A stretch of 64,000 nucleotides of DNA from NCBI RefSeq assembly GCF_022132145.1, contig NZ_JAJISP010000001.1, positions 868,001 to 932,000 on the forward strand, given 5' to 3'. The stretch is from Pseudomonas sp. MMS21 TM103. Its GTDB lineage: Bacteria > Pseudomonadota > Gammaproteobacteria > Pseudomonadales > Pseudomonadaceae. Positions 17,918 to 25,966 of the stretch are shown in pieces; position 1 is the stretch's first letter; every line of letters starts with the position of its first letter. The position numbers and the translations under genes are program-made. The notes below the pieces were generated by a model that saw only the letters and a list, made by a program, of their open reading frames with translations, made no database searches and was not told the origin of the DNA.

Positions 17918-17996
17918 CAAGTCGCTTAAATACGTTCCGGCCCTACGGCCTCCACCGGACGCCCTTGTCAGGGCGCCGCATAGCTTCGCGTTAGGC
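17912..17996 (+). other. attC recombination site 2
   Basis: 85-bp site. GTATAAC at 17912-17918 (R'', overlapping the stop codon) faces a consensus GTTAGGC at 17990-17996 (R'). The centre holds a perfect stem GCCCT-TGTC-AGGGC at 17961-17974. The inner L boxes (CGCTTAA near 17923 and TAGCTTCGCG near 17981) pair imperfectly, as usual. Confidence 0.8.
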
Positions 17997-18048
17997 CCCG
18001 CACTAAATCCCACAAAGACATAAAGTTTCAATAGAAAGGATATCTATT

Positions 18049-18483
18049 ATGAATAAGAAAATTTTGGCATTATTCGCAGCCAGCATCACAATGACCGGTT
18101 GTAGCATTAAGCAAACAGTAACCCCTGTTGAAAGCCTCACTGAAAAAGAAGTCTGCCTTATAGAAAATCCAAATGTAAAATCTGGATTTATTAAAGTATA
18201 TAAACGTACACTTCTAGAAAAAGGATATCTTGTACGACAACTGAAGCCCTCAGCATCAATTATTGAGTGCCGTATAACATCAACATACAATGCCACATGG
18301 CGCTGGGACATGGCTTTATATATGGCACTTGCTGAAATTAAAGTTTACAACAATGGGAAGCCTATCGGCGAAGCCCATTATGACTCACAAAGCGGCGGAG
18401 CAAATATGGCAAAATTCATAAATGCGGAAAACAAGATCGTTGAGCTTGTAAATAAACTATTTCCCGGCGGCGCAGGCTCGTAA
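18049..18483 (+). CDS. Cassette-encoded lipoprotein, Sbal_3080 family
   Basis: 144 residues with a lipoprotein signal peptide: MNKKILALFAASITMTGCS, lipobox MTGC, so probably lipid-anchored. The mature part has EVCLIENPNVKSGFIKVYKR, ITSTYNATWRWDMALYMALA and AKFINAENKIVELVNKLFPG, which I recognise as the Sbal_3080 lipoprotein family of unknown function. It is strongly AT-rich. Ribosome-binding site AAAGGA lies about 10 bp upstream. Position after an attC site and the composition mark it as a cassette gene. Confidence 0.82.
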   Translation: MNKKILALFAASITMTGCSIKQTVTPVESLTEKEVCLIENPNVKSGFIKVYKRTLLEKGYLVRQLKPSASIIECRITSTYNATWRWDMALYMALAEIKVYNNGKPIGEAHYDSQSGGANMAKFINAENKIVELVNKLFPGGAGS

Positions 18484-18503
18484 TACTCATTACAATTCCT
18501 AAA

Positions 18504-18590
18504 GTTTAACAAGCGTATATCCGGCCTGTGTTGGGCTTCATCGCCCTGGCCATTCTGTAGTTCGCGCAGCGGGGGGCCAAGCGTTCAATC
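18504..18590 (+). other. Possible degenerate attC site 3 / right border
   Basis: GTTTAAC at 18504-18510 is a perfect R'' core (RYYYAAC) 20 bp after the lipoprotein stop. It is followed by a nested stem (GGCC...GGGC-TTCATC-GCCC-T-GGCC, about 18532-18560). No matching R' core is found; GTTCAAT near 18586 is the nearest. Alternatively the stem may belong to the 3' end of a broken gene: the frame ending at the TAG near 18560 reads AYIRPVLGFIALAIL. Confidence 0.4.
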
Positions 18591-18703
18591 GATCACGGGG
18601 ATCATGATTGTTATCGGCCTTATTCCGCTGCAGGACTCGCCTGTTGCGGCAGTTCTGCTGCTCACCACAACCACAAGAAACCCATCACCCCTTCCTGATT
18701 ACC

Positions 18704-18719
18704 CCCGCCGTCAGGCGGG
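18704..18719 (+). terminator. Hairpin between cassette island and ABC genes
   Basis: CCCGCC-GTCA-GGCGGG, a 6-bp GC-rich stem with a 4-base loop, followed by CTTTGCGCTTT. It could end transcription from the cassette side. The rest of the 375-bp gap 18484-18858 holds no gene beyond the possible attC 3. Confidence 0.5.
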
Positions 18720-18858
18720 CTTTGCGCTTTGCCAGCTGCCGCTGAAACGCCTCTATGGGGATAAGCGCTGCATACATCCATGGCCCCCGACCATCGCAGC
18801 AAACAACAAACACCAAAGTACTATTCGTGTCGGGCGCCGGGCTTCGTACCCTGAAGCG

Positions 18859-19890
18859 ATGATGCGTTTAATGCTGTTCCTCGCCCTGCCGGTCCGCCGC
18901 GTCCTGCCTTCTGCGCGCGGCGTGACTGCGGCGCTGATGCTGCTGGCGTTTGTCGGCGGTGCCTCTGCACTGGCCGCAGAATCGCCCGCGGCGGGCAGTG
19001 ACCCGCTGCCGGTGCTGACCCTGAGCGTGCTGCAGTTCGGCACCGCGCACTGGGAGCTGGAGCATTTGCGGCGCCGGCAGCTGGACCGGGCGCAGGGCTT
19101 TGAACTCAAGGTCAGGCTGGTGGCCGATCTGCCGGCGTCGCGGCTGGCGGTGGCCAGTGGCAGCGTCGATGGGGCCGTGGGCGACCTGCTCTGGGCGCAG
19201 TCGCGCTATGCCGCCGGCACGCCCTACCTGTATCTGCCGTTTTCGGCGCAGATCGGCGAGATCGTGGTCGCCAGCGACAGCGCCATAACCCGCGTGGCCG
19301 ATCTCGCCGGCAAGCGCATAGGCGTGGCCGGCGGGCCTGCGAGCCTCGGCTGGCTATTGCTGCAACAAGTAGCCCGCCAGCAGGGTATCGATCTGGCTCA
19401 AGAGGCCGAGGTGCAATTCGCCGCGCCGCCGCTGCTCAGCCAGGCCCTGCGCCGGGGCCAGGTGGATGCGCTGGTGACCTATTGGCACTTTGCCGCGCGG
19501 TTGCGCGCCGAGGGCGGCAGTCGTAGCGCGTTTGCCCTGGCGGACCTGCTGCAGGCGCTGGACCTCAACCCCAGCCTGCCGGTGCTCGGCTATGTCTTCC
19601 CGCAGGCCTGGGCGGCCCAACACCGGGCGTTGCTCGAGCGGTTCGAGCGGGCGCTGCGCCAGGGTAAAACCGAGCTGGCCGACACCGCGGCGCATTGGCA
19701 CGCCCTCAGGCCCTTGATGCGCGCCGAGGACGACGCGGTATTTGCCGCGCTGCGGGGCGGCTTCATCGCGGGCATTCCCGCAGCGCTGGATGCCAGGCGC
19801 ATCGCCGACCTGCGCCGCCTGCTGAGCCTGACCGGAACCCCGCCGGCGCAGCTGATGCCTGAGTCCTTGTTCTTTCGAGCCGGCCGATGA
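18859..19890 (+). CDS. ABC transporter substrate-binding protein (SsuA/TauA type)
   Basis: About 343 residues. A signal peptide precedes AESPAAGSDPLPVLTLSVLQ, and the fold segments (RLAVASGSVDGAVGDLLWAQ, then DLAGKRIGVAGGPASLGW) match NMT1/SsuA-like periplasmic binding proteins for sulfonates, nitrate, taurine or pyrimidine precursors. The ligand cannot be inferred. The ATG at 18859 was chosen over far-upstream codons because it gives a proper signal peptide; 18862 and 18871 are alternatives. Its TGA overlaps the permease ATG (ATGA), so it heads a three-gene operon. Confidence 0.85.
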   Translation: MMRLMLFLALPVRRVLPSARGVTAALMLLAFVGGASALAAESPAAGSDPLPVLTLSVLQFGTAHWELEHLRRRQLDRAQGFELKVRLVADLPASRLAVASGSVDGAVGDLLWAQSRYAAGTPYLYLPFSAQIGEIVVASDSAITRVADLAGKRIGVAGGPASLGWLLLQQVARQQGIDLAQEAEVQFAAPPLLSQALRRGQVDALVTYWHFAARLRAEGGSRSAFALADLLQALDLNPSLPVLGYVFPQAWAAQHRALLERFERALRQGKTELADTAAHWHALRPLMRAEDDAVFAALRGGFIAGIPAALDARRIADLRRLLSLTGTPPAQLMPESLFFRAGR

Positions 19891-20648
19891 AACCGCCACG
19901 CTGGGCCTACTGGATCATGCTGCCGCTGGCCGTGGCGCTGTGGGCCCTGATTGCCGCGCTGCTGGAGACGCCATTGCTGCCCACCCCGAACGCCGTGCTC
20001 GGCGCGCTGTGGCAGTCGCTGCAGAGCGGCGACCTGCAGCAGCACCTGGGCGTGACCCTGCGCCGGGTCCTCATCAGTTTCGTCCTGGCGATGCTGCTCG
20101 GCGCGCTGCTGGGCGTGTGGATGGGCCGCTCGCCGCTGGCCAATGCGCTGCTCGATCCCCTGCTGGTGCTGTTCCTCAATCTGCCAGCGCTGGTCACCAT
20201 CATCCTGCTGTATGTCTGGTGCGGCCTGGTCGAGGCCGCCGCCATCCTCGCGGTGGTGATCAACAAGGTGCCGAATGTCGCGGTGACCCTGCGCGAGGGC
20301 GCGCGCAGCCTCGACCCTCGGCTGGAACAGATGGCCCAGGTCTACGCCTTCAGCCGCTGGCAGCGGGTGGCGGATGTGTGGCTGCCGCAACTGTTCCCCT
20401 ACCTGATGGCCGCGACCCGTGGCGGCCTGGCGCTGATCTGGAAGATCGTGCTGGTGGTCGAGCTGCTCGGGCGCTCCGACGGCATCGGTTTTCAGCTGCA
20501 CATGGCCTTTCAGGTGTTCGATGTGGCGAGCATCCTGGCCTACAGCCTGGCCTTCATCGCGGTGGTGCAGCTGATCGAGCTGGCGCTGCTGCAACCCCTG
20601 GAACGCCGGGCCTCGCGCTGGCGTGAAGCGGGAGCGCAGCATGCTTGA
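19887..20648 (+). CDS. ABC transporter permease (SsuC/TauC type)
   Basis: 253 residues with six predicted membrane helices and the BPD inner-membrane signature around EGARSLDPRLEQMAQVYAFS, followed by PYLMAATRGGLALIWKIVLV. It is the membrane subunit of the importer, overlapping both the binding-protein gene (4 nt) and the ATPase gene (8 nt), which shows a tightly coupled operon. Confidence 0.9.
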   Translation: MKPPRWAYWIMLPLAVALWALIAALLETPLLPTPNAVLGALWQSLQSGDLQQHLGVTLRRVLISFVLAMLLGALLGVWMGRSPLANALLDPLLVLFLNLPALVTIILLYVWCGLVEAAAILAVVINKVPNVAVTLREGARSLDPRLEQMAQVYAFSRWQRVADVWLPQLFPYLMAATRGGLALIWKIVLVVELLGRSDGIGFQLHMAFQVFDVASILAYSLAFIAVVQLIELALLQPLERRASRWREAGAQHA

Positions 20649-21303
20649 GCTGCAGATCGACGGCCAGGCCAGCGGCCATCCGGTGCTGGGCGCCATCACG
20701 GCCCGGGTCGCCGAGGGCGATCGCATTTGCCTGCTGGGCCCTTCCGGTATCGGCAAGACCACCCTGCTCAACGGCATCGCCGGGCTGGACCGGCGCCTGA
20801 GCGAGCGGATGATCCAGCGCGGCGGCGAGCTGCGGGTCGGCTACCTGTTTCAGGAACACCGCCTGCTGCCCTGGCGCAGTGTGCGCCAGAACCTGGCCAT
20901 GGTCGGGGCGAGCAATGCCGAGATCGACCGGCTGCTGGCCCAGGTCGGCCTGGCCGAGGTGGCCGAGGCGCTGCCCGATCAGCTGTCGCTGGGCATGGCC
21001 CGCCGCGCCGCGCTGGCCCGCAGCCTGGCGATCAAGCCGGACCTGCTGTTGCTGGACGAACCCTTCGCCTCGCTGGACCCCGATCGGGCCGCCGAGCTGC
21101 GCCGCCTGATCACCCGCCTGCTGGACGCGCACCCGCACATGGCGATGATCTGCGTCACCCACGACGCCCGGGACGCCGACGACCTGGCCAACCGGCTCTG
21201 GTACCTCGATGGCGCCCCCGCCGAACTGCAATGGGACCAGCCCCTGACCACGGTCAGCAGCGCCAGCCGTATCAGTGCGGCGTTGCGCGCGCCCTGCGCC
21301 TAG
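20641..21303 (+). CDS. ABC transporter ATP-binding protein (SsuB/TauB type)
   Basis: 220 residues. Walker A is GPSGIGKT, Walker B LLLLDEPFASLD, and the H-loop lies in MICVTHDARDADD. The signature is LSLGMARR in place of LSGGQ, a variant found in some SsuB/ThiQ-like ATPases. Start at 20641 was chosen over the GTG at 20623 because of GGGAG 8 bp upstream and the family's usual N-terminus. It completes the importer. Confidence 0.88.
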   Translation: MLELQIDGQASGHPVLGAITARVAEGDRICLLGPSGIGKTTLLNGIAGLDRRLSERMIQRGGELRVGYLFQEHRLLPWRSVRQNLAMVGASNAEIDRLLAQVGLAEVAEALPDQLSLGMARRAALARSLAIKPDLLLLDEPFASLDPDRAAELRRLITRLLDAHPHMAMICVTHDARDADDLANRLWYLDGAPAELQWDQPLTTVSSASRISAALRAPCA

Positions 21304-21357
21304 CCGCGAGTCGCGTGACGCCTGCTGCAGCAGGCCGTTGAACAGCTAGATGAGTCA

Positions 21358-21379
21358 GGGGCCCGGTTGCCCGGGCCCC
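21358..21379. terminator. Bidirectional terminator-like hairpin
   Basis: GGGGCCCGG (21358-21366), loop TTGC, CCGGGCCCC (21371-21379): a perfect 9-bp GC stem between the convergent ABC operon and methyltransferase gene. No strong T-run follows on either side. Confidence 0.6.
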
Positions 21380-21389
21380 GTCGTGGTGG

Positions 21390-22457
21390 TCAGAGACGCG
21401 CTTCGAAAATCAGGTTGAAGGGCGTCTCGGCCGCGCGCCGGAAGTGGCTGAAGCCGGCCTTGCGGAACACCTCGGCCAGGCGCGCCTCGCCGGCCTGCGC
21501 GCCGAGGACCAGCGTGCCGCCCTCCGAGATCGCATGGGCACAACAGATGGTGCTGGACGCTGCATAGTAGATCCGCGCGACCGGCGACAGGTTGTGCTCG
21601 ACGCGGTCCTGGGCGAACGGCTCGACCAGCATCACCGTGCCATCGGGCGCCAGCACCTGGGCGGCATGGCGGGCCGCGGCGACCGGGTCGCCCAGGTCGT
21701 GCAGGCAGTCGAAGAAGCAGATCAGCCCGTACTGTTGGTCCGGGTAGTCCACCGCCCGCGCCACGTCGAAACTCACCCGCTCGGCGACGCCGGCATCGGC
21801 TGCGTTACGCCAGGCTTCGTCGAGCGAGGGCGCATGGACATCGAATCCATGGAAGCGCGACTGCGGGAACGCCCGCGCCATCAGCACGGTCGAGTGACCG
21901 TGGCCGCAGCCCACGTCGGCGACCGCAATGCCGGCCTCGAGCCGCGCGACGATGCCCTCGAGCGTGGGCAACCACTCCGGCACCAGACTGGCCCGATAGC
22001 CGTTGCGGTAGAAGGCCGCCGAGCCGCATTGCAGGCGGCTGTCGTGCTCGCCCCAGGCCACGCCCTTTCCGGTGCGGAAGGCGTCGAGGGTCTTCTCCTC
22101 GTCGAACCACATCGAGGCCGGTACCTGCCAGGCGGGGGGCAGGTACACCGGGCTCTCCTCGTCGGCCAGCACCAGCGCCTGCTCGGGTGACAGTTCGTAG
22201 GTATCGCTGACGGCGTGGTAGCCCACGTAGCCACCGGCGGCCTGCGCGTTCAGCCACTCGCGCACGTAGCGTTCGGCGCAGTCGGTGCGGGCGGCGAGTT
22301 CCCTGGCGCTGATCGGGCCGGCGCCCGACATGGCTTTGTACAGCCCGAGCTTGCTGCCTAAGCTGACCAACACGCCACCGTAGGCGGACGACAGGTCGCC
22401 AACGGCACGCATGACAAAAGATTCCAGCTTGGCTTGATCGATTGCAGGTGTATTCAT
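21390..22457 (-). CDS. Class I SAM-dependent methyltransferase (Rv2258c-like)
   Basis: 355 residues. A winged-helix N-terminal domain (MSGAGPISARELAARTDCAE, about residues 45-65) precedes a Rossmann methyltransferase domain with VADVGCGHGHST (SAM loop, about 185) and ICFFDCLHDLGDP. This two-domain layout matches the Rv2258c group of small-molecule methyltransferases. The start has a strong ribosome-binding site (AAAGGAGCG). A much longer continuous frame extends upstream on this strand to about 23705, but it overlaps the divergent regulator gene and is not credible. Substrate unknown. Confidence 0.85.
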   Translation of the reverse strand: MNTPAIDQAKLESFVMRAVGDLSSAYGGVLVSLGSKLGLYKAMSGAGPISARELAARTDCAERYVREWLNAQAAGGYVGYHAVSDTYELSPEQALVLADEESPVYLPPAWQVPASMWFDEEKTLDAFRTGKGVAWGEHDSRLQCGSAAFYRNGYRASLVPEWLPTLEGIVARLEAGIAVADVGCGHGHSTVLMARAFPQSRFHGFDVHAPSLDEAWRNAADAGVAERVSFDVARAVDYPDQQYGLICFFDCLHDLGDPVAAARHAAQVLAPDGTVMLVEPFAQDRVEHNLSPVARIYYAASSTICCAHAISEGGTLVLGAQAGEARLAEVFRKAGFSHFRRAAETPFNLIFEARL

Positions 22458-22607
22458 GGTATTGCGCTCCTTTCTTGCACTATCGAGTGACTCAGAGGTC
22501 GCATTCATGATCACCGCCGCCGCCACTCTGGCGAAGAGTCGCATTCGCCTGGAATCGGTTCGTTTGTGCCACTGTGCGCCGCCCGCCAACGAGGAGGACC
22601 TCGCACC

Positions 22608-23630
22608 ATGACCAGCCCCTCCAGCCCGTGCGGACCGAGTGCCTACCACGTCAGCCTGGTGGCCCTGCCCGACGCCGCGGTGTCCACCCTGGCCGGCCTC
22701 TTCGACGTGATAAACGGGATCGCGCTGATGGGCGTCGCGGTGCCCGTACCGTTTCGGGTCGAGATCGTCGGCGAGGCCGTGGGCCCCCTGGAGCTGGCGA
22801 GCGGCGTTCCGATCAGCGTGCAGCGCGCGATCGATACCGTCGAGAGCAGCGACATCGTGATCGTCCCGTCGGTGCTGCTGCGCCCGCAAGACTGGGAGCA
22901 AGGCCGCTATCCCCGCCTGGTCGAGTGGCTGCGCAGCATGCACGAGCGCGGCGCCATGCTCTGCTCGGCCTGCTCGGGGATCTTCCTGCTGGCCGAGACC
23001 GGGCTGTTCGATGGCAAGGACGCGACGGTGCACTTCGCCTACGCACGGACGTTCGCGGCCACCTATCCGGCCATTGCGATTCATCCGGAGCGCGTGCTGG
23101 TGATCTCCGGGCGGAGCGAGGAACTGGTCAGCTCGGGCGCCTCGACGAGCTGGCACGACCTGGTGCTCTACCTCATTGCCCGTTACGCCGGCCCGACCAG
23201 CGCCCAGGAGATCGCGCGCCTGTTCGCCCTGCAATGGCACCAGGACGGCCTCATGCCCTACATCGTCTTCGAGGGCAAGACCGACCACGGCGACGGCGAG
23301 ATCCAGAGCGCGCAGCAATGGGTGAGCGGGCACTTCTCGGTGGCCAACCCGGTGGAGGAGATGATCAAGCGCTCGAAGCTCGCCGAACGCACCTTCAAGC
23401 GGCGCTTTGCCAGCGCGACTGGTCTCACCCCGCTCGCCTATGTGCAGCGACTGCGCATCGAAGATGCCAAGCGCCGGCTCGAACGGACCGACACGCCGAT
23501 CGACGAGATCAGCTGGCGGGTCGGCTACGAGGATGCGGCCTTCTTCCGCCGCCTGTTCAAGCGCACCACCGGCCTCGCCCCGAGCGCCTATCGCAAGCGC
23601 TTCCGCATCCCCGACTTCGCCCGGCCGTAG
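22608..23630 (+). CDS. GlxA-type AraC-family transcriptional regulator
   Basis: 340 residues. The first 190 or so residues form a DJ-1/PfpI-like domain, with the nucleophile-elbow region at MLCSACSGIFLLAE. The C-terminus carries an AraC-type double helix-turn-helix (SKLAERTFKRRFASATGLTP and a second helix pair ending KRTTGLAPSAYRKRF). GAGGAGG precedes the ATG at 22608. It is transcribed divergently from the methyltransferase, 150 bp apart, and so probably controls it. GlxA-type regulators often sense nitrogen compounds such as choline derivatives; the signal here is unknown. Confidence 0.9.
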   Translation: MTSPSSPCGPSAYHVSLVALPDAAVSTLAGLFDVINGIALMGVAVPVPFRVEIVGEAVGPLELASGVPISVQRAIDTVESSDIVIVPSVLLRPQDWEQGRYPRLVEWLRSMHERGAMLCSACSGIFLLAETGLFDGKDATVHFAYARTFAATYPAIAIHPERVLVISGRSEELVSSGASTSWHDLVLYLIARYAGPTSAQEIARLFALQWHQDGLMPYIVFEGKTDHGDGEIQSAQQWVSGHFSVANPVEEMIKRSKLAERTFKRRFASATGLTPLAYVQRLRIEDAKRRLERTDTPIDEISWRVGYEDAAFFRRLFKRTTGLAPSAYRKRFRIPDFARP

Positions 23631-23859
23631 CAGCACGAGCGACGCGGCAACAAGCGCTCCGACCGTGCCTGTGCGGCCGCCCGGTTCTCTGCGCAGCGTC
23701 GGCAAACATTGAGGCTACGGGCGGCGCCCGCTAACGGTTCGCGCCGAGGCACTTGGGGGTGTGCGCAGAAGCTAGACTCATAGGTGCAGTCCGGGCTGAG
23801 CTGACTGAGGCAATAGCGGCCAGCCGCACGCAAACCACCCACATTGCCGGAGGCCCAGG

Positions 23860-24369
23860 ATGCCCACCACAGTCCGTGCCCTGCAGGGCGACATCACCCA
23901 GCTGCCGGTCGAGGCCATCGTCAACGCGGCGAACGCTTCGCTGCTCGGCGGCGGCGGCGTCGACGGGGCGATTCATCGCGCCGCCGGGCCGCAGTTGCTG
24001 GAGGAGTGCCGCCAGCTGGGCGGCTGCAGCACCGGCGAGGCCAAGCTGACCCAGGGCTATCGCTTGCCCGCCGCGTACGTCATTCACACGGTCGGGCCGG
24101 TCTGGCATGGCGGCAACTGCGGCGAGCCGGCGCTGCTGGCCGCCTGTTATCGACACTCGCTGGAACTGGCCGCCGCCCAGGGCATTCGCAGCCTGGCCTT
24201 CCCGAGCATCAGTACCGGCATCTACGGCTACCCGCTCGAACTCGCGGCGCAGGTCGCGATATGCACGGTGCGGGCGGCGCTAGAGGAGTTCACCGGTTTC
24301 GACGAGGTGATCTTCTGCTGCTTCTCGGCCAGCGACCTGCAGGTGTACCAGCGCCTGCTCGGCGAGTAA
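23860..24369 (+). CDS. Macrodomain protein, O-acetyl-ADP-ribose deacetylase-like
   Basis: 169 residues. [20 protein letters not shown] is the ADP-ribose-binding loop, and [13 protein letters not shown] the second phosphate loop, as in E. coli YmdB and MacroD proteins. Expected activities are hydrolysis of O-acetyl-ADP-ribose or removal of mono-ADP-ribose from proteins. It is a stand-alone gene with AGGCCCAGG upstream; no toxin or ADP-ribosyltransferase is adjacent. Confidence 0.9.
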   Translation: MPTTVRALQGDITQLPVEAIVNAANASLLGGGGVDGAIHRAAGPQLLEECRQLGGCSTGEAKLTQGYRLPAAYVIHTVGPVWHGGNCGEPALLAACYRHSLELAAAQGIRSLAFPSISTGIYGYPLELAAQVAICTVRAALEEFTGFDEVIFCCFSASDLQVYQRLLGE

Positions 24370-24415
24370 CCCGGCGCCCGCCCAGCCCAGCCCCGCCCGG
24401 GCAGGCGCCAGGCGA

Positions 24416-25669
24416 TTAGAAACTGTCCACCTGCAACAGCTCTATCGGCCGCTCATCCTGGCTCAGAGTTGTCAGCGGCAGTGTCTTCTCGTAGAGCGCG
24501 GCTTCCACTGCGGCGGCATCCAGGGCAAGGCCGCTGCCAGCCGTGCTGAGGTAGAGCGCGCCGGCTCCCGCCGTATGCGGCGATGCCATCGAGGTGCCGC
24601 TGTAGGTGGTGGTGCCGCCGCCTTTTTGGGTCGAGAGCACGCCGACGCCCGGCGCCCAGACGTCCACGCAGTTGCCATAGTTGCTGAAGGAAGCCTCCTG
24701 CCCGGCACTGTCGATGGCCGCCGTCGTCATCACCCCGTTATCGAGGCCCGCGCCCGCCCGTGCCGGCGATCCCAGGCAGGCGTTGCCGCCGTTATTGCCT
24801 GCCGCCACCGCATAGAAAACTCCCGCCGCCGCCGAGTTCAGCACCGCCGTATCCAGTGCCGTGCTGGCTCCGCCGCCCAGGCTCATATTGGCCACGGCCG
24901 GCAGCACGGCATTGGCCGTCACCCAGTCCACGCCGGCGATCACCCCGGAGGTACTGCCCGTGCCGCCGCAGCCGAGCACCTTGACGCCCACCAACTCGAC
25001 TCCCGGTGCCATGCCCACTACATCCTGAGCGTTGTCGATCGCGCCAACGGTCCCGGCCACATGCGTGCCATGGCCGTGACAGTCCCTGTTCGGCCCGCCG
25101 GCAAAGTTCACATGGTCCACGACATTCAAGTCCGCGTGGCTGGTGTCGATGCCGGTGTCGATGATGTAGGCGAGCACGCCAGTCACACTGCCGCTGCCAT
25201 TGCCCGCCTGGGTACTACTGATATCTGCCTCGACCGCATCGATCCCCCAGGGCAGCACTTGCGCCGCCGGGGCAGTGGACCCGCCGCCGCCGCGGTCCGG
25301 CTTGGCCCGCGTGCCAGGCTCCTGGGTCGGCTGCCCCATGACCGACATGGGCAGATCCGCCTCGATATAGGCCACCTGCATATCGGCGCTCAACGCCGCC
25401 AACTGCCTGTCATTCAGGTGCGCCGAGAACCCCTCGACGGCATGGCTGTAGACATAGCCCAGGCTGAAACCATGCAGACTGGCCAAGCGCTCAGCGGCGG
25501 CGCGCACTGCGGGTCGACCAGGGTCGCCGCTGCCGGGCCACTGTGACCCTGGTGCGGCCGCAATGGCCTCGGCCGCGAAGATCACGATATAGGGCGAAGC
25601 CGCCGTCTCGGCCGCCGCGCTGAGCGTAATGGACAACAATCCTGCACCCACGCACGCTAAAGCTTTCAT
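24416..25669 (-). CDS. Secreted S8 family serine peptidase (subtilase)
   Basis: 417 residues. A signal peptide (MKALACVGAGLLSITLSAAA) is followed by an I9-type inhibitor propeptide (about residues 26-110), a glycine-rich linker (about 120-132) and a subtilisin-like domain. The catalytic triad is visible: Asp171 in IIDTGID, His200 in GHGTHVAGT and Ser360 in GTSMASPH; Asn292 in AAGNNG is the oxyanion residue. It resembles proteinase K-like extracellular proteases. The ATG at 25669 has AAGAGGT at a proper distance; an in-frame GTG at 25675 is less likely. No secretion partner adjoins it. Confidence 0.92.
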   Translation of the reverse strand: MKALACVGAGLLSITLSAAAETAASPYIVIFAAEAIAAAPGSQWPGSGDPGRPAVRAAAERLASLHGFSLGYVYSHAVEGFSAHLNDRQLAALSADMQVAYIEADLPMSVMGQPTQEPGTRAKPDRGGGGSTAPAAQVLPWGIDAVEADISSTQAGNGSGSVTGVLAYIIDTGIDTSHADLNVVDHVNFAGGPNRDCHGHGTHVAGTVGAIDNAQDVVGMAPGVELVGVKVLGCGGTGSTSGVIAGVDWVTANAVLPAVANMSLGGGASTALDTAVLNSAAAGVFYAVAAGNNGGNACLGSPARAGAGLDNGVMTTAAIDSAGQEASFSNYGNCVDVWAPGVGVLSTQKGGGTTTYSGTSMASPHTAGAGALYLSTAGSGLALDAAAVEAALYEKTLPLTTLSQDERPIELLQVDSF

Positions 25670-25966
25670 ATGCACCTCTTAGGCTTGGCGCGACACGAGC
25701 TGGGCATGCCGCCCTGAATTTCCCCTGCATAGAAGCGTAGTCAGCTTGTTGGCGGCCGAACCGGACCGGGGCCAGACTCATTGGCAATTGAAACGCAGCT
25801 TTTTATGAATTCGACTGGGCAGCGGCAAGGCCCGTGACGGCTCTTGCGCTTCGAGCGCAGCCAAGCCGCCCGGCGCCCGGCCTGACACGCCCCGGCCCGC
25901 TTCGGCTAAGATGCGCGCTGTTTGGCGCCGCGCTCGCGGCGCCTGGGCTGTTGTGGGGAAGTGGCT

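Noticed and set aside
18604..18858. Upstream extension of the ABC binding-protein gene
   Set aside because: It crosses a terminator-like hairpin and would bury the signal peptide 85 residues inside the protein.
21390..23705. A 771-codon continuous minus-strand frame covering the methyltransferase and beyond
   Set aside because: The upstream part mirrors the GlxA-type regulator gene on the other strand and has no family features; the methyltransferase has its own strong ribosome-binding site at 22457.
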